A stretch of DNA of 64,000 bases from NCBI GenBank assembly GCA_003615045.1, contig ML014184.1, positions 1 through 64,000 on the forward strand, read 5' to 3'. Source of the DNA: Caulochytrium protostelioides (Eukaryota > Chytridiomycota > Caulochytriomycetes > Caulochytriales > Caulochytriaceae). Under the pieces are notes generated by a model that saw only the letters and a list, made by a program, of their open reading frames with translations, did not search any database and had not been told where the DNA came from. Of this stretch, positions 42,470 to 52,150 are shown one piece after another. Every line of letters starts with the position of its first letter. Positions within the stretch are counted from its first letter, which is position 1. The translations under genes were made by a program, and so were the position numbers.

Positions 42470-43110
42470 AATGTCAAGTGACAGCGTATAAAGGCTCTTC
42501 CTTGAGACGACCTAACACGCACATCATCCCCTCCATGGTGCCTTCCAGCCGTACCCACAGAGGCAATACACATACGGTTCAGTGTCGGATGAGCTTGCCG
42601 ACCATGGGCTGCAGCCGAGCTTGCCCGGGGTTGTGGCACACCGCCTCCGGTCTGACGGGTACGGCCAGGCAGCGTCGGATGTTCAGCGCGGCATGGAGAT
42701 CGCGGTTCACCGACTTGTCGTTGGTAGCTTCACGCCACAGCAAACCTGGGACCACTGCCGCCGGCGTTGACAGGGTTTCAGGACCGCATGCGTCTGGGCA
42801 TACACCCGGATCCTGCCGACCCGGTCGATGGACCTCGGCGCGGTCGGGCGGGCCCCCGCCCTGCGCGCGACGTTAACACTGCCGTCGTGTCCCCGATTTT
42901 CGCCTTTGTCAGGACCTGATTCGCCTCGGCATGCACCTGGGTCGTCCCGAACTCGTCGACCAGGATGGTGCGGAGCCGCTGAGCGCATGCCTGGTATGCC
43001 CGCGATGTTAGAACCGAGATTACGCCCTTGCCCTCGGTGGCTTCATCGTCAAATGCCTGATATAAGAGTATGTCTACCAACGCCCTGTTTGTCTTGGGGA
43101 TTATCCCAGG
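42470..43110 (-). pseudogene. Fanzor (eukaryotic TnpB-like) relic C
   Basis: On the minus strand the frame from about 43110 to 42850 reads KTNRALVDILLYQAFDDEA, then EGKGVISVLTSRAYQACAQR and LRTILVDEFGTTQVHAEANQVL. After a degenerate linker, another frame gives WREATNDKSVNRDLHAALNI followed by RRCLAVPVRPEAVCHNPGQA. This copy keeps both the Glu in VDEF and the Asp in RDLHAA, so it is the least damaged at these two sites, but one Asn of the motif is His, frames are broken between blocks and the N-terminal half is missing. A motif shared with the other relics (ggctggaaggcaccatggag, minus strand) lies 149 bp after the Asp codon, at 42531-42550. Confidence 0.75.
42531..42550 (-). other. Shared 3' end motif of Fanzor relic C
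   Basis: The minus-strand sequence ggctggaaggcaccatggag matches the gg-caccatggag core behind relics E and B. It is a candidate element right end or guide-RNA segment. Confidence 0.45.
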
Positions 43111-44715
43111 GCGTGCACATTGTCGGCAGCTTTCTTGAAATGGGCTTGGCTTCAGGACTTTGTTTCACATTTGAGTCACCGCCGTCGATTATTTGGGCCA
43201 GGCGAAGGCGACGCCCTATGGGGCGCTGTGGGACAAGTTGAACGTGATATCTGTGGGAGGCGGTTTTGGTGCGGCAAGATAGGCGATGTTATGCTTTGGC
43301 TTGGTACGTTCTTACGCGGCGTCGCTAGCGGCGTCGCTACCTCAGCGTTGTGTAATCAAGAGCCTTCCACCGGCACCCGGACTCATGGGGGAACCAGAGC
43401 AATGACGACACTATCCTTCGACACTATCGATGCCGAAGACGTGGCTTGCCGAACTCATGATGGGCTCCGGAATTTCAGTGGGTAGGGGTCTGTCCAGGTC
43501 CCACACTGCACAGCACCGCTATATGCAAACCTGGGTGGCTCCTCCTCTTCTATCGTGGAAAGTCACGGCATCGCGGTCGGCCACCCGAGACTACTACTCC
43601 TTTTCCCCGTAAAGCAGACTGAAGGTGAGGACCTCAATCGCTTCGGCCGAGCGTTGTTTCCAGAGCAAGCCTGCCTGATAAATGGATAAATGGACCCCCA
43701 AACTCCGTTGGGCGTCACATTGACGCCCCATGGGCGCAGTTCTTGGTCACGTTGAGCTCGTTCAGGAAAAGTTCCCCCGAGGCCTCCTCCCCTTAACTCC
43801 GCTCCGTTATCTTTTATATCTTTTCACCAAAAAAAAAAAAAAATAGTAAGACATGTGTAAACTTAGTGGTCCTAAAACTTAGTGACTTGGCAGCGACGCG
43901 ACGACGGTGTCGAAGCGGCAGCTCTGCTGCCCGCGTGATAATGAGCCGGAATTTTTTTTGGACATCAGTTTTGGACAGCAGTTCTTTCGAGCTGGGGCTC
44001 CAGCGATGTGGCGATGCCCCCATGCCTAGACCGAAGCCGGCGATCATGCTTTGACCGAAGCCGGCGAGAAGTCCTCGCTTTTCAGACAGACATTTCTTGG
44101 GGATCGCTATCTGCATGGAGCCCAAGTGAGGGTCGTGATAAGGCCTACGCCCGCCGATGGCATCCTGGACGGTGGGGCCCACTCTTGCAGGCGACACGTC
44201 GCAGTTCTCCGATCATGTCGTCGGGCAGCACAGGGTGCTGCCTCATGATTAGATGGCCAACGTCCGGATGGGCACGGGCGTCGTGCATGCCGCTCGGCTG
44301 GCCGCGATCGGCCTATATAAAGACTTCTAGGGTGGTTTCTGAGTGACTCGTATTCGACAAGTCGTGAACAAGCCATGCACGCGCTGTGGTTACCCGTGCC
44401 AGATGGATCCTTCCCTCCCGGTGGGTCATGCAGCCTACAGCATTCACATGTAGCGCCCTGACTCACATTGGCATCATCGGCATCATCTCTGCAGCTTGGA
44501 ACGCGTGGGCTAATCTAACTTTCTTACGGCTAATACGGCTCGGTCTGCCTTTTCCGGTGCGCTCCCTGCCGTACGCTTCGTCTGCTCGTTCACGCTCCTA
44601 CCGCGCTCCTACCGCGTCCGTCTGACTTTCGTCGCCGCGACATTCGTTCATCTCCCCGGCTTCCCTGCTAGCGCCGTCGCCCCAGCCCACCTCGGACCCC
44701 CCCCATCATCGCATC
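43111..44715. other. AT-richer stretch between a Fanzor relic and a secreted-protein gene
   Basis: Composition is clearly lower in GC than the window average. A 121-codon plus frame (43120-43485) and a 127-codon minus frame (43814-44197) are the only longer ones and neither is recognised. An A15 run at about 43829-43843 precedes tag. A short direct repeat (gaccgaagccggcga) occurs twice at about 44030-44070. It may be decayed mobile DNA. Confidence 0.4.
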
Positions 44716-46248
44716 ATGCGGCGCCACTATGGGCTGCTGCTCGCCCTCTGGTCAGTCTTGTGTTTGTGTCACATAGTCCATGCCATCGAGCGATCGCAGA
44801 GCGACTCCTCGGAATCGGCCTTCGTCACCGACTATATCGAGCGCACCGATCAGGACGTTTTGTCCAAGGAATCCGCCGAATTTCTCTCCACTGTGTGGCC
44901 TCTACCGCCACACGTGGCACCATCCACGTCGCGAAGCAAAAACGTGCTGCGAACCACACACGGACTTCACCGATACGATCTGGCCGATTTGGCTCCGAAA
45001 CAGGTCCTAGCTGACCAGTGGCACGCCCATCTGAATGAGGTGATGAACAAGTTAGATACCCTTCTCGATGGCAAACCGGAGGTGGTCGGGGCGCGTATCA
45101 TCTCCAGCCTCTTCGACATCATCGGAGATCTCTTGCAACCGTCGTTTATCATGTCCCGTACGGAGACCCTTGTTCCCGCGATTTTCGCGTTTAATTCGTG
45201 GTTGCGCACCCCAACTGATCGAAAGGATTCGCCCTGGAATGACTTGAACGCGGCACTGACGAGGATCAACGAGCAGCGACCGCTCCAAGCCTTCCCAGAG
45301 ATCGAACGGACGATGCAGATTTACGTGGACTATATAGGCGCCCTGCAGACGCGCTGGTTAGCAGCGCATCGGATCCGGTATTACGATACTCATACCGACG
45401 AGCTGTCCTTCACCGCTCAACGTTTGGGTGTCGCGTTGAGCCATCTCCAAATCCTGGCGTCAGATGCCGGAGAGACACTCGTCGCCAACAAGGCTGGTTG
45501 GCCACGCTCATTGCCTTTTCCCGCTAGGACGGAGGGTCTTAGCGAGGACTATATCAACCTTGATCGCGTTTTCGTCGGATCGCGGCTCTACAAGCTGGGG
45601 CCGGCGGAGTCGCTGAGGTCTGAGCCTGAGTACGCGCCCCAAGATGAGTTTGAATTTCGTGAGCCTGATCATCGGATCGATATCTACGATTTTGCGGAGA
45701 AGATGCGGAAGGCAACACCTTTCGATGCGTTTGAACTGATCCTGAACGACGTCTTCCCGCTTGCCTCGGTTCCGAAAGACACGGACATCACTTATGACTT
45801 GGTCCGTGACCTTGCTAAGGCGATCATTGGATTGATCATGCCGCTCTACGAATTGGCGGACGCTCAGAGCGTCACGTTGCGACAAAAGGACTACACCACT
45901 GTTTACACGACAGCCGAGAAACAGTTCTGTAAAGCCAGCGGGAGAATACAGAAATGTATCGACCAAATTCTGAAATTCGATCGAGTTTCACCGGTATTTG
46001 GGCAGCAGAGCATGTTTGTCTCGACGATGGTCCACCGGTTGCCGCTGATGAATGTCTCAGGCAATCGCTATGACCACCGGTCCTTTTTCGCGAAAGCCAC
46101 CGGCACTCGTTATACGACCCCCGCAAGGAGCACGATCGCACGTCACGCTCCCACCCGTTCCCTCTCCTCACCTGAAGTAGCCGCATTGACAGCGCCCTCA
46201 GCGAGGTCGATCTTCAAGGCGACATCGATTGAAAACCTTCACTTCTAA
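44716..46248 (+). CDS. Predicted secreted protein, 510 aa, unknown family
   Basis: The ATG at 44716 opens a single frame. The first 23 residues, RRHYGLLLALWSVLCLCHIV and HA, form a clear signal peptide, with cleavage plausible after VHA. The mature protein is helical-looking, with many Asp, Arg, Leu and Tyr residues and only two Cys in the body (FCKA and KCID). No second membrane helix or known domain is seen. A segment HRIDIYDFAEKMRKA and a later FCKASGRIQKCID lie in the same order as DLDLYAMIQSFVEK and FCKAAKQFNNFL in the secreted protein at 17999-19591, which suggests remote paralogy. Codon use is less GC-rich than in the housekeeping genes. Fanzor relic D begins about 22 bp after the stop on the same strand. 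Confidence 0.7.
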   Translation: MRRHYGLLLALWSVLCLCHIVHAIERSQSDSSESAFVTDYIERTDQDVLSKESAEFLSTVWPLPPHVAPSTSRSKNVLRTTHGLHRYDLADLAPKQVLADQWHAHLNEVMNKLDTLLDGKPEVVGARIISSLFDIIGDLLQPSFIMSRTETLVPAIFAFNSWLRTPTDRKDSPWNDLNAALTRINEQRPLQAFPEIERTMQIYVDYIGALQTRWLAAHRIRYYDTHTDELSFTAQRLGVALSHLQILASDAGETLVANKAGWPRSLPFPARTEGLSEDYINLDRVFVGSRLYKLGPAESLRSEPEYAPQDEFEFREPDHRIDIYDFAEKMRKATPFDAFELILNDVFPLASVPKDTDITYDLVRDLAKAIIGLIMPLYELADAQSVTLRQKDYTTVYTTAEKQFCKASGRIQKCIDQILKFDRVSPVFGQQSMFVSTMVHRLPLMNVSGNRYDHRSFFAKATGTRYTTPARSTIARHAPTRSLSSPEVAALTAPSARSIFKATSIENLHF

Positions 46249-46269
46249 CCATCTTTACCTAAAAACGCG

Positions 46270-46820
46270 TTCCTGTTTGTCCACGGAGGGAACGGCAAGA
46301 TCGGGGCGCTACCCTCTCGGGCCTACCAGGCGTGGGCCCAACGCTTGCGTACCGTCTTGGTCGACGGTCGAGGTCCGGGCGACCCTGGTGCATGCCGGGA
46401 CGAACGAAATGCTGGCCGTGCCGATCACTCGCGCGTCCTGGGCCGGCGCGTCCCGGCGCGAGCCGAGGGTCGATCCACCGGGTCCGCAGGCCTCGGGCAA
46501 GCGTTCCCTCCACCGGGCCTCCGGTCAACCCGGCCCGCAGGATCCAGGTGTCTGCCCCGACGACCGTCGTCCTGAAATCCAGTCAACGCCGCCGCCAGGA
46601 GACCGTGGTCCGAGGGTCGCTGGGGTGTGATGCCATCCACGGCAAGCTTGCGACCGGCGATCTCAATGCCGCATTGAACATCCGGCGCTGCCTAGCGTTA
46701 CCCGCGAGACCGATCGCGCGGTGCCGCCACCAGGTGGCAGCAACATTGTCACGCTCATCCTGATGCCTCGCGCGCGCTGCCTCGATGGGCGACCCCTCGG
46801 GGGGCACCCCCCTGGGTGGG
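46270..46820 (+). pseudogene. Fanzor (eukaryotic TnpB-like) relic D
   Basis: Right behind the secreted gene the plus strand reads FVHGGNGKIGALPSRAYQAW, then AQRLRTVLVDG (about 46273-46370). A frameshift follows, and the adjacent frame continues ATLVHAGTNEMLAVP. After a degenerate linker comes GCDAIHGKLATGDLNAALNI and then RRCLALPARPIARCR (about 46622-46727). The RuvC-III DLNAALNI block is well preserved, the Glu of the VDE segment is lost, and nothing N-terminal of the GNGKI segment remains. It is shorter at the 5' side than relic B, so the junction with the secreted gene differs. A weak form of the shared 3' motif follows at 46795-46814. Confidence 0.7.
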
Positions 46821-48271
46821 GTTGGGTGGGGGGGATGGCGGGCGCGTGAGGATGGGCCGCCAAAGATGAGCACACGTCGGTTGATCGAAAATGGCGTCGC
46901 TGGCTTGAGGACTCGGCGATGGCGCTGCATGCGCGTCTGAGCCGCCCACGGCCGCGCGTGGCCGTGGGCGGATCCGCTGGGCCGTCGCAGCAGCGGACGG
47001 ACTCCATTCGACACCGGCTTCGACGCTGCGTCTGCTGCCATACGGCGCGGCGTGTTTCCTCGCGGTTGCCTTAATTTTCTCTTTTCTCTCTATTTTTTCG
47101 CGGTGGCGGCGCGGGGTAGCTGGAGGCGTCCGTCCCATCGATCCCGTCGGCGCTGCTGCTGCTGCTGCTGCTGCTGCCGCGGCCACGACCACCGCCGAGC
47201 CGAGAAGAAAGCACCACTGGTACTCGACGCCGGCGCGAGGAAAAAAAGGGCCAAGCCGACGGGGAGGGCCGACTCGCCCGCCTCGGGCCAGCAGGCCGAC
47301 AACGCCCGCCGGCATGCGGGCGGGGCCTTCATGCACCGAGGCGCGCGGACGGCGCCCGGCGTGGAGGGGCGTCGCGCTCGCCTGCTCGCCGCGCTGCAGG
47401 GCGCTGCAGGGCGCGCCTTCCTCGCTCGATGCCTCGCTGGCCCGGCCTCGCGCGCGCTCGCTCGCGCGCTCGCTCGGCGGACCGCCCTGATGCCGCCGCG
47501 GCGGGCGGAATCTGAAACGCTCGCGAGGCCGTTGATGTCGCCGCGATGGGCCGCGGCCGCCGCCGCCGCCGCGCCAGGCGACCGACGGCGTCGCGGCGGT
47601 GAGGCGTGGTGCGATGGCGGTGCCTGCCCGCCGGGTGCCTGCCCGCCGGGTGCCTGCCGGGGTCGGGCCACAGCGCCGCTCACGACGGCCGCGGCCGCAG
47701 GGGAGGATGCACGGCATCGCGCAATGGCATCGTCGGCCGGGGCCGGTCGTCCCTCGTCGAGGGGCCACGGGAGGCGCAGGGCCGGGCCTCGTTCCCAGCG
47801 ACGGCGGTGGCGCCCGTGCCCAGGAGGCCCGGGCGAGTATGCCGGCAGCGAGGGCGACGCATCGCCCGCGCACGAGGCGTTGCCCATGGTACCCGCGGTA
47901 CCCGCGGTACCCCAGGACCGCTCGGACCGCTAGGACCGCGGCGAGGATGCCGACAGAGACCTCGGAAACCCTAAAGCGACGACGCCGCTGCCCGTAGCAA
48001 GACGGATGGCCCGGTCGCCGGCTGGCTCGGCGTGCCCCGTCGCACCCACACCCCACGTGCGCACAAGGCCCCATGGTCCCACCGCCAACAACCGCCATCG
48101 GCACTCTCAGTCCGTCCTGACGCTCGTTTCACTCGCGCTGGTTCAACGCCGTCCGAGGTTCCCTGAGACTCATCCGATTGGTGCTGACTCCCGCGCCAGC
48201 GTTCCTCGCCTGCCTCGCAGTTCTCTCTCATCCGCCGCCGCGCCGTCTCTTTCCTTTTTCTTGATTTCGCC
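46821..48271. other. GC-rich spacer without a supported gene
   Basis: Overlapping frames of up to 449 codons (minus) and 293 codons (plus) occupy the region, all Arg/Ala/Gly/Pro-rich. A (CTG)n run of about eight units sits at 47153-47176, and a tandem of gcgggcctgcc-like units at about 47620-47655. The end should contain the promoter of the membrane protein gene. Confidence 0.4.
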
Positions 48272-48787
48272 ATGGGTGAAGCCGTGAAGAAGCAGTGGTG
48301 GGCCCGCCGGGCCTACTTCGGCCTGTTTTCGTTGCGCATCGGCGCGCTGATTTCGGCCTTGCTGAACATCCTGATTGACATTCTGATGATCGTGCTCGCG
48401 ATTGTCGGCATTGAGGCCTGGAAGTCGGGCAAGATTCAGCCCCGCGTTTTCGAGCAGCTGAACATCGACCCGCTCGATAACTCGATGTCCAAATACCTGT
48501 GGTCGACCTTCGCCGTCTTCCTGGCGGACCTCGCGTTCAACATCACCGGCCTCGTGGGCGCGTGGAAGCGCGTGTTCATGGCTAACATCTGCTGGATCGC
48601 GTGGCAGTGGTTCCGCACGGCGATTCTCTTTGTCGCCTCGATTGTCCTGCTGGCCAACCACAAGTGGGCCTTCGGCGCCACCGCCCTCGCCTTGTCCTTT
48701 ATCTTCTTCTACTTCACCATTGTCGCCACTGCCTTTGGCCAAGAGATGGATCTCAAGAAGAAGGCCCACAAGAAAATCCACTACTAA
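48272..48787 (+). CDS. Four-helix membrane protein, unknown function
   Basis: The ATG at 48272 follows a pyrimidine-rich leader and gives a 171-aa protein. Four hydrophobic segments are visible: about residues 24-44 (ISALLNILIDILMIVLAIVG), 75-96 (STFAVFLADLAFNITGLVGA), 103-127 (WIAWQWFRTAILFVASIVLL) and 132-153 (GATALALSFIFFYFTIVA). The N-terminus (EAVKKQWWARRAYFG) and the C-terminus (DLKKKAHKKIHY) are basic, so both ends probably face the cytosol. The tail resembles, but does not exactly match, a dilysine retrieval signal. I do not recognise the family. Its strong codon bias matches that of the housekeeping genes. Confidence 0.75.
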   Translation: MGEAVKKQWWARRAYFGLFSLRIGALISALLNILIDILMIVLAIVGIEAWKSGKIQPRVFEQLNIDPLDNSMSKYLWSTFAVFLADLAFNITGLVGAWKRVFMANICWIAWQWFRTAILFVASIVLLANHKWAFGATALALSFIFFYFTIVATAFGQEMDLKKKAHKKIHY

Positions 48788-49564
48788 GCGACGCGGCTCG
48801 GGCGAAGGCCCCTTTCACCGTCCTATCGTGGCCCGGCCGTCCGGCGTGCCCCCTTCCGCGCCACCAGCTGCCGGTGAGCTCCGGCGCCCTCGCCGGTATC
48901 AGCACGTCCAAGAGCCCGACGGCAAAGCAGGCCACTGCCGCTGTTGGCTTCGAGCCGTCATTCGCCCATCGCTGCCGCCAGTCGCCCATCGCCGCCGCTG
49001 CTGCAGCCGAGCGACGGGGCAGAGCCGCTCCTTCGCCGCCAGCAGGATGGTGATGTCGTCGAGTGGCCGCCGTCCGATGCATGCTGTCCCGTGGTGCCAT
49101 TTCTGCTGTGCGCTTCCTCGGTGATATTGATGTCCATCCCCTGTCGCTCCTCGCTGCCGCTCCGCGGCACGGTTGTTTCATTTTTGTTGTTGTTGTTGTT
49201 GTTGCTTTCCCCGCATCCTCCTATTTATAGACTGACGTCGCTCGCGGCCGTATCTTTGACGCTCGGGCTGACGGCCTGAACGCCGTTCTACGCCCACGTG
49301 ACCTCACTCCGTTGTCGTTTCCTCATTGTCGCCCCCTTCCTCCTTATATCTATCGCGTCCTACCTCATCGAACCACGTGCCATTCTAAAAAACTCTGTGA
49401 TACTTGACGACCCATGGTCTCACAACCCTGCGCGGGTGTGCAGGGCAGCCATGCCCTGTTGAGAAAGAGGGGATGCCTCGGGCTGTGGGGCCGTGATCGC
49501 GTGGGTCCCGATGCATTCATGAAAAGAGACCGGTACATGTGGGTTGACCCCCTAAAGTAGAACA
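48788..49564. other. Convergent 3' region
   Basis: It lies between two convergent genes. It contains a (TTG)n run at about 49180-49204. No gene is supported. Confidence 0.4.
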
Positions 49565-52150
49565 TCACGCGTGGAGATGCAACGGCTCGCCCATCGAGCC
49601 CATCATCCCGTAGAATGAGCGGGGCGGCGGCGGCGGCGGCGGCGGTGTGGCATCTTCCGGCACCGCCGAGTCGTCGCGGACCTCGGCCCCGTCGTCGCCG
49701 TCGCCGTCGCTGTCCGCCGCCGAAGGGTGATAGGGATGCCGCGCGGCGCTCGTCCGATGCGGGTGATGGTGCTGCGGGTGGTGGTGCGTCTCGGGCGGTG
49801 GCCGGTGGCGGGGCGGCAGGTGCGGGCGGCGCTGATACGGCGGGTAGGCGCCGACCAGCGCGTCGGCCTGCAGGGTCGCTTCGTAGCTCGGCGGGTCGTA
49901 CGTGAGGACCGCGAGCAGTTCGCGCGCACGCTCGGCCAGGTCGATTGCCGGCAGGGGCGTTGAGGGCGACGGCGGCGACGGCCGGGAGGGCGACGACGAG
50001 GCCACGGCGGGCGCGGCCTCCGCCTCCGGCCTCGACAACGGAGGTGGTGGGGCGGGACCGGCAACGGCCGTGGCAGCCGCGGCGGCGACGATAGCGGAGG
50101 TCGGGAGCTGGGACACGGCGCCAGGGGCCGGGGCCGGAGCCGGGGGCTGCGCGGCGGAGCCGCCCGAGCTCGCGAAAACGCGCGCCAGGCGGTACCAGAA
50201 GCCCGAGGGCGCCGATGTGGCGAGCGGGTTCGTGGGCAACGCACCGGATGGACGCGCCGTGCGTGGCGGCGGCGGCGATGCCGGTCGGGCCGTCGGCACG
50301 GCCAGGGGCGGCCAGGGCGTGTCGGCGTCGAGCGCGGCCGTCATGCCGGGCAGGGGGGTCAATGCTGATGGCGGCACGGTCATCTCGACCATGTAGTGGT
50401 GGGCCGCTGTCAGCGCATGGGGCGCGGGCACCAGCTGCGGCGGACCGGCGTCCAGCTCGGGCTCGCTGTTCGCGTCGATGTCGCTCGGCGTCTGTGCCAC
50501 GGGGTCGAGCGATCGAGCAATATCTGCGTCGTCGGGTCGCTGCGCATGCGCATGCGATGGGGACGAGAACACTCGGTCGTGTGGACGCATGGCGGGATCG
50601 ATTGTCGGCGACAACGAACGGCGACGCACCGCGTTGCGCACTGACATCGGTGCGTTCAGCGACTCTGGGTCCGAGTGGACCTCACCGGTGCCCGTCACAA
50701 CAGCCTCATCGGCATCGGCCTCGACATCAGCATCATCATCAGCATCAGTCTCGGTATCGACATCAGAATCGATGACGGGGCGGGTGACCGGGAACGACGG
50801 CAGGAAAGGCGGAGGTCGCCACGCGAGCCCATTAGACACGAGCTGAGGCAAGGCCGCCCGTGGACGGGAGGCGGAGCCAAGCCCATCGGCGCTGACCGCG
50901 CTGCGGCCGGCCACCGATCGCATCGACCCGCGGGTCTGCAACAGCGGCGTCCCGTCGGGCGCCACGGCATCCGTGGGCGTAGGGCCGGCGCCCACCGACG
51001 CCCGGCGCAGCACCCGCGACAGCGGCCGCGGCGGTGACGGGGATGCGGACGCGGTCGACGCGGACGACGCGGTCGACGCGGACGACGCGCCGTCGAAGGA
51101 CGCGGCGGTGGAACGCGCAGCGGTCGAGGGCCGGCTCACGTAGCTCGGGGCCGAGTACCAGCTGGCATAGCGGGGCAGTGGCCCTCGGGGCGTGGCAGCG
51201 GCCGCGGCGCGCGCGGTCCGGCGCGCACCTCGCCCGTCGGCGCCGAACCCGTCGTGGTCGGCGGCGCCATCGTGAGCCTCGCGGCCGGCCGCGTCGCCCT
51301 CGTCGCTGTCCATGGCATCGTCATCAAAGCGGTCGGGCCGCGGGCCGTGCAGCGCGAGGTTGAGCCCGAGCGGCGCGACGGCGAGGGCGTTGCGCACGCC
51401 ATGGCGGGGATGCGCGGCGCGGCGGGCGGCGACGCGGCGGCGCCGGTCACGGCGGAGGCGCGACGCGGGGCCCTCGGTCGCGTTGCCCGCGCCGCCCGCT
51501 GTGCCGCCCTGGGAGCGCGAGCGGAAGTCGAGGTGCCAGCCGCGGATGGAGAAGGGCCGCTTGGTGTAGCGCCAGATGACGGCGATGCCGATCCCCGTGA
51601 CGGCGGCCAGGCAGATGGAGACGGCGACGTAGATGGCGTTGCTGGCACGGGAGGAGGAAGCGCCTGTGTCGTCGTTTTCGGCAGAGTTGGCCGAGTCGAC
51701 GGTGTCGACGGTGTCGGCGTGGGGCGCGGCCGTCTGGCGGCCGCTGGCGTCGGCGTCGGCGTCGACCTCGGCGCTGGAGGCATGCGACAGCGCGGACGTC
51801 GCGGCGGGGGCGGCCGACCGGGTATTGGAGACGCAGACGCGGCTGGTCGCATGGCAGACAAAGCTACCGCCGGGCGTGCACTCGGCCGTGGTCAGGCACA
51901 TGGCGCCGTTCGGGCCATTCGCGCTGCAGAGCCCGGCCTGGCACCAGTAGAAGGCGGGGTCGTTGCAGTCGGACGAGGTCATGCAGATGCCCGACGATGC
52001 GGCCGCCAGGGCCGCGGGCGAGGGCCGTGCGGCCGTCCGCGCCACGTGGCCTGCGAGCGCCGCGACGAGGAGCAGCAGCAGCCAGGGGGCCTGCCCGAGG
52101 GGATGCCATGCGAGGGGACGGCCCGCCGATCGCCGCGGCGCGCGCGCCAT
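49565..52150 (-). CDS. Type I membrane protein with Cys-rich ectodomain and PPxY tail
   Basis: The ATG at 52150 gives 861 aa; the frame is open further upstream, but this start places a signal peptide (WLLLLLVAALAGHVA, residues 23-37) at the N-terminus. The ectodomain has eight Cys (56, 62, 70, 75, 85, 91, 99, 106) as two similar four-Cys modules, CMTSSDCNDPAFYWCQAGLC and CLTTAECTPGGSFVC with a later VC. After an acidic Ser-rich stalk there is one membrane helix (about 172-193) followed by basic RYTKRPF. The long cytosolic tail is low-complexity, with an Asp-rich stretch, a poly-Pro run and LTYDPPSYEATL, a PPxY motif of the kind bound by WW-domain ubiquitin ligases. It reads as a surface sensor or adhesion-type protein whose turnover could be controlled by ubiquitination; ligand and partner are unknown. 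Confidence 0.7.
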   Translation of the reverse strand: MARAPRRSAGRPLAWHPLGQAPWLLLLLVAALAGHVARTAARPSPAALAAASSGICMTSSDCNDPAFYWCQAGLCSANGPNGAMCLTTAECTPGGSFVCHATSRVCVSNTRSAAPAATSALSHASSAEVDADADASGRQTAAPHADTVDTVDSANSAENDDTGASSSRASNAIYVAVSICLAAVTGIGIAVIWRYTKRPFSIRGWHLDFRSRSQGGTAGGAGNATEGPASRLRRDRRRRVAARRAAHPRHGVRNALAVAPLGLNLALHGPRPDRFDDDAMDSDEGDAAGREAHDGAADHDGFGADGRGARRTARAAAAATPRGPLPRYASWYSAPSYVSRPSTAARSTAASFDGASSASTASSASTASASPSPPRPLSRVLRRASVGAGPTPTDAVAPDGTPLLQTRGSMRSVAGRSAVSADGLGSASRPRAALPQLVSNGLAWRPPPFLPSFPVTRPVIDSDVDTETDADDDADVEADADEAVVTGTGEVHSDPESLNAPMSVRNAVRRRSLSPTIDPAMRPHDRVFSSPSHAHAQRPDDADIARSLDPVAQTPSDIDANSEPELDAGPPQLVPAPHALTAAHHYMVEMTVPPSALTPLPGMTAALDADTPWPPLAVPTARPASPPPPRTARPSGALPTNPLATSAPSGFWYRLARVFASSGGSAAQPPAPAPAPGAVSQLPTSAIVAAAAATAVAGPAPPPPLSRPEAEAAPAVASSSPSRPSPPSPSTPLPAIDLAERARELLAVLTYDPPSYEATLQADALVGAYPPYQRRPHLPPRHRPPPETHHHPQHHHPHRTSAARHPYHPSAADSDGDGDDGAEVRDDSAVPEDATPPPPPPPPRSFYGMMGSMGEPLHLHA

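Noticed and set aside
46755-48104. 449-codon minus-strand frame
   Set aside because: Composition typical of GC-rich non-coding DNA; it runs into the Fanzor relic D flank and has no domain.
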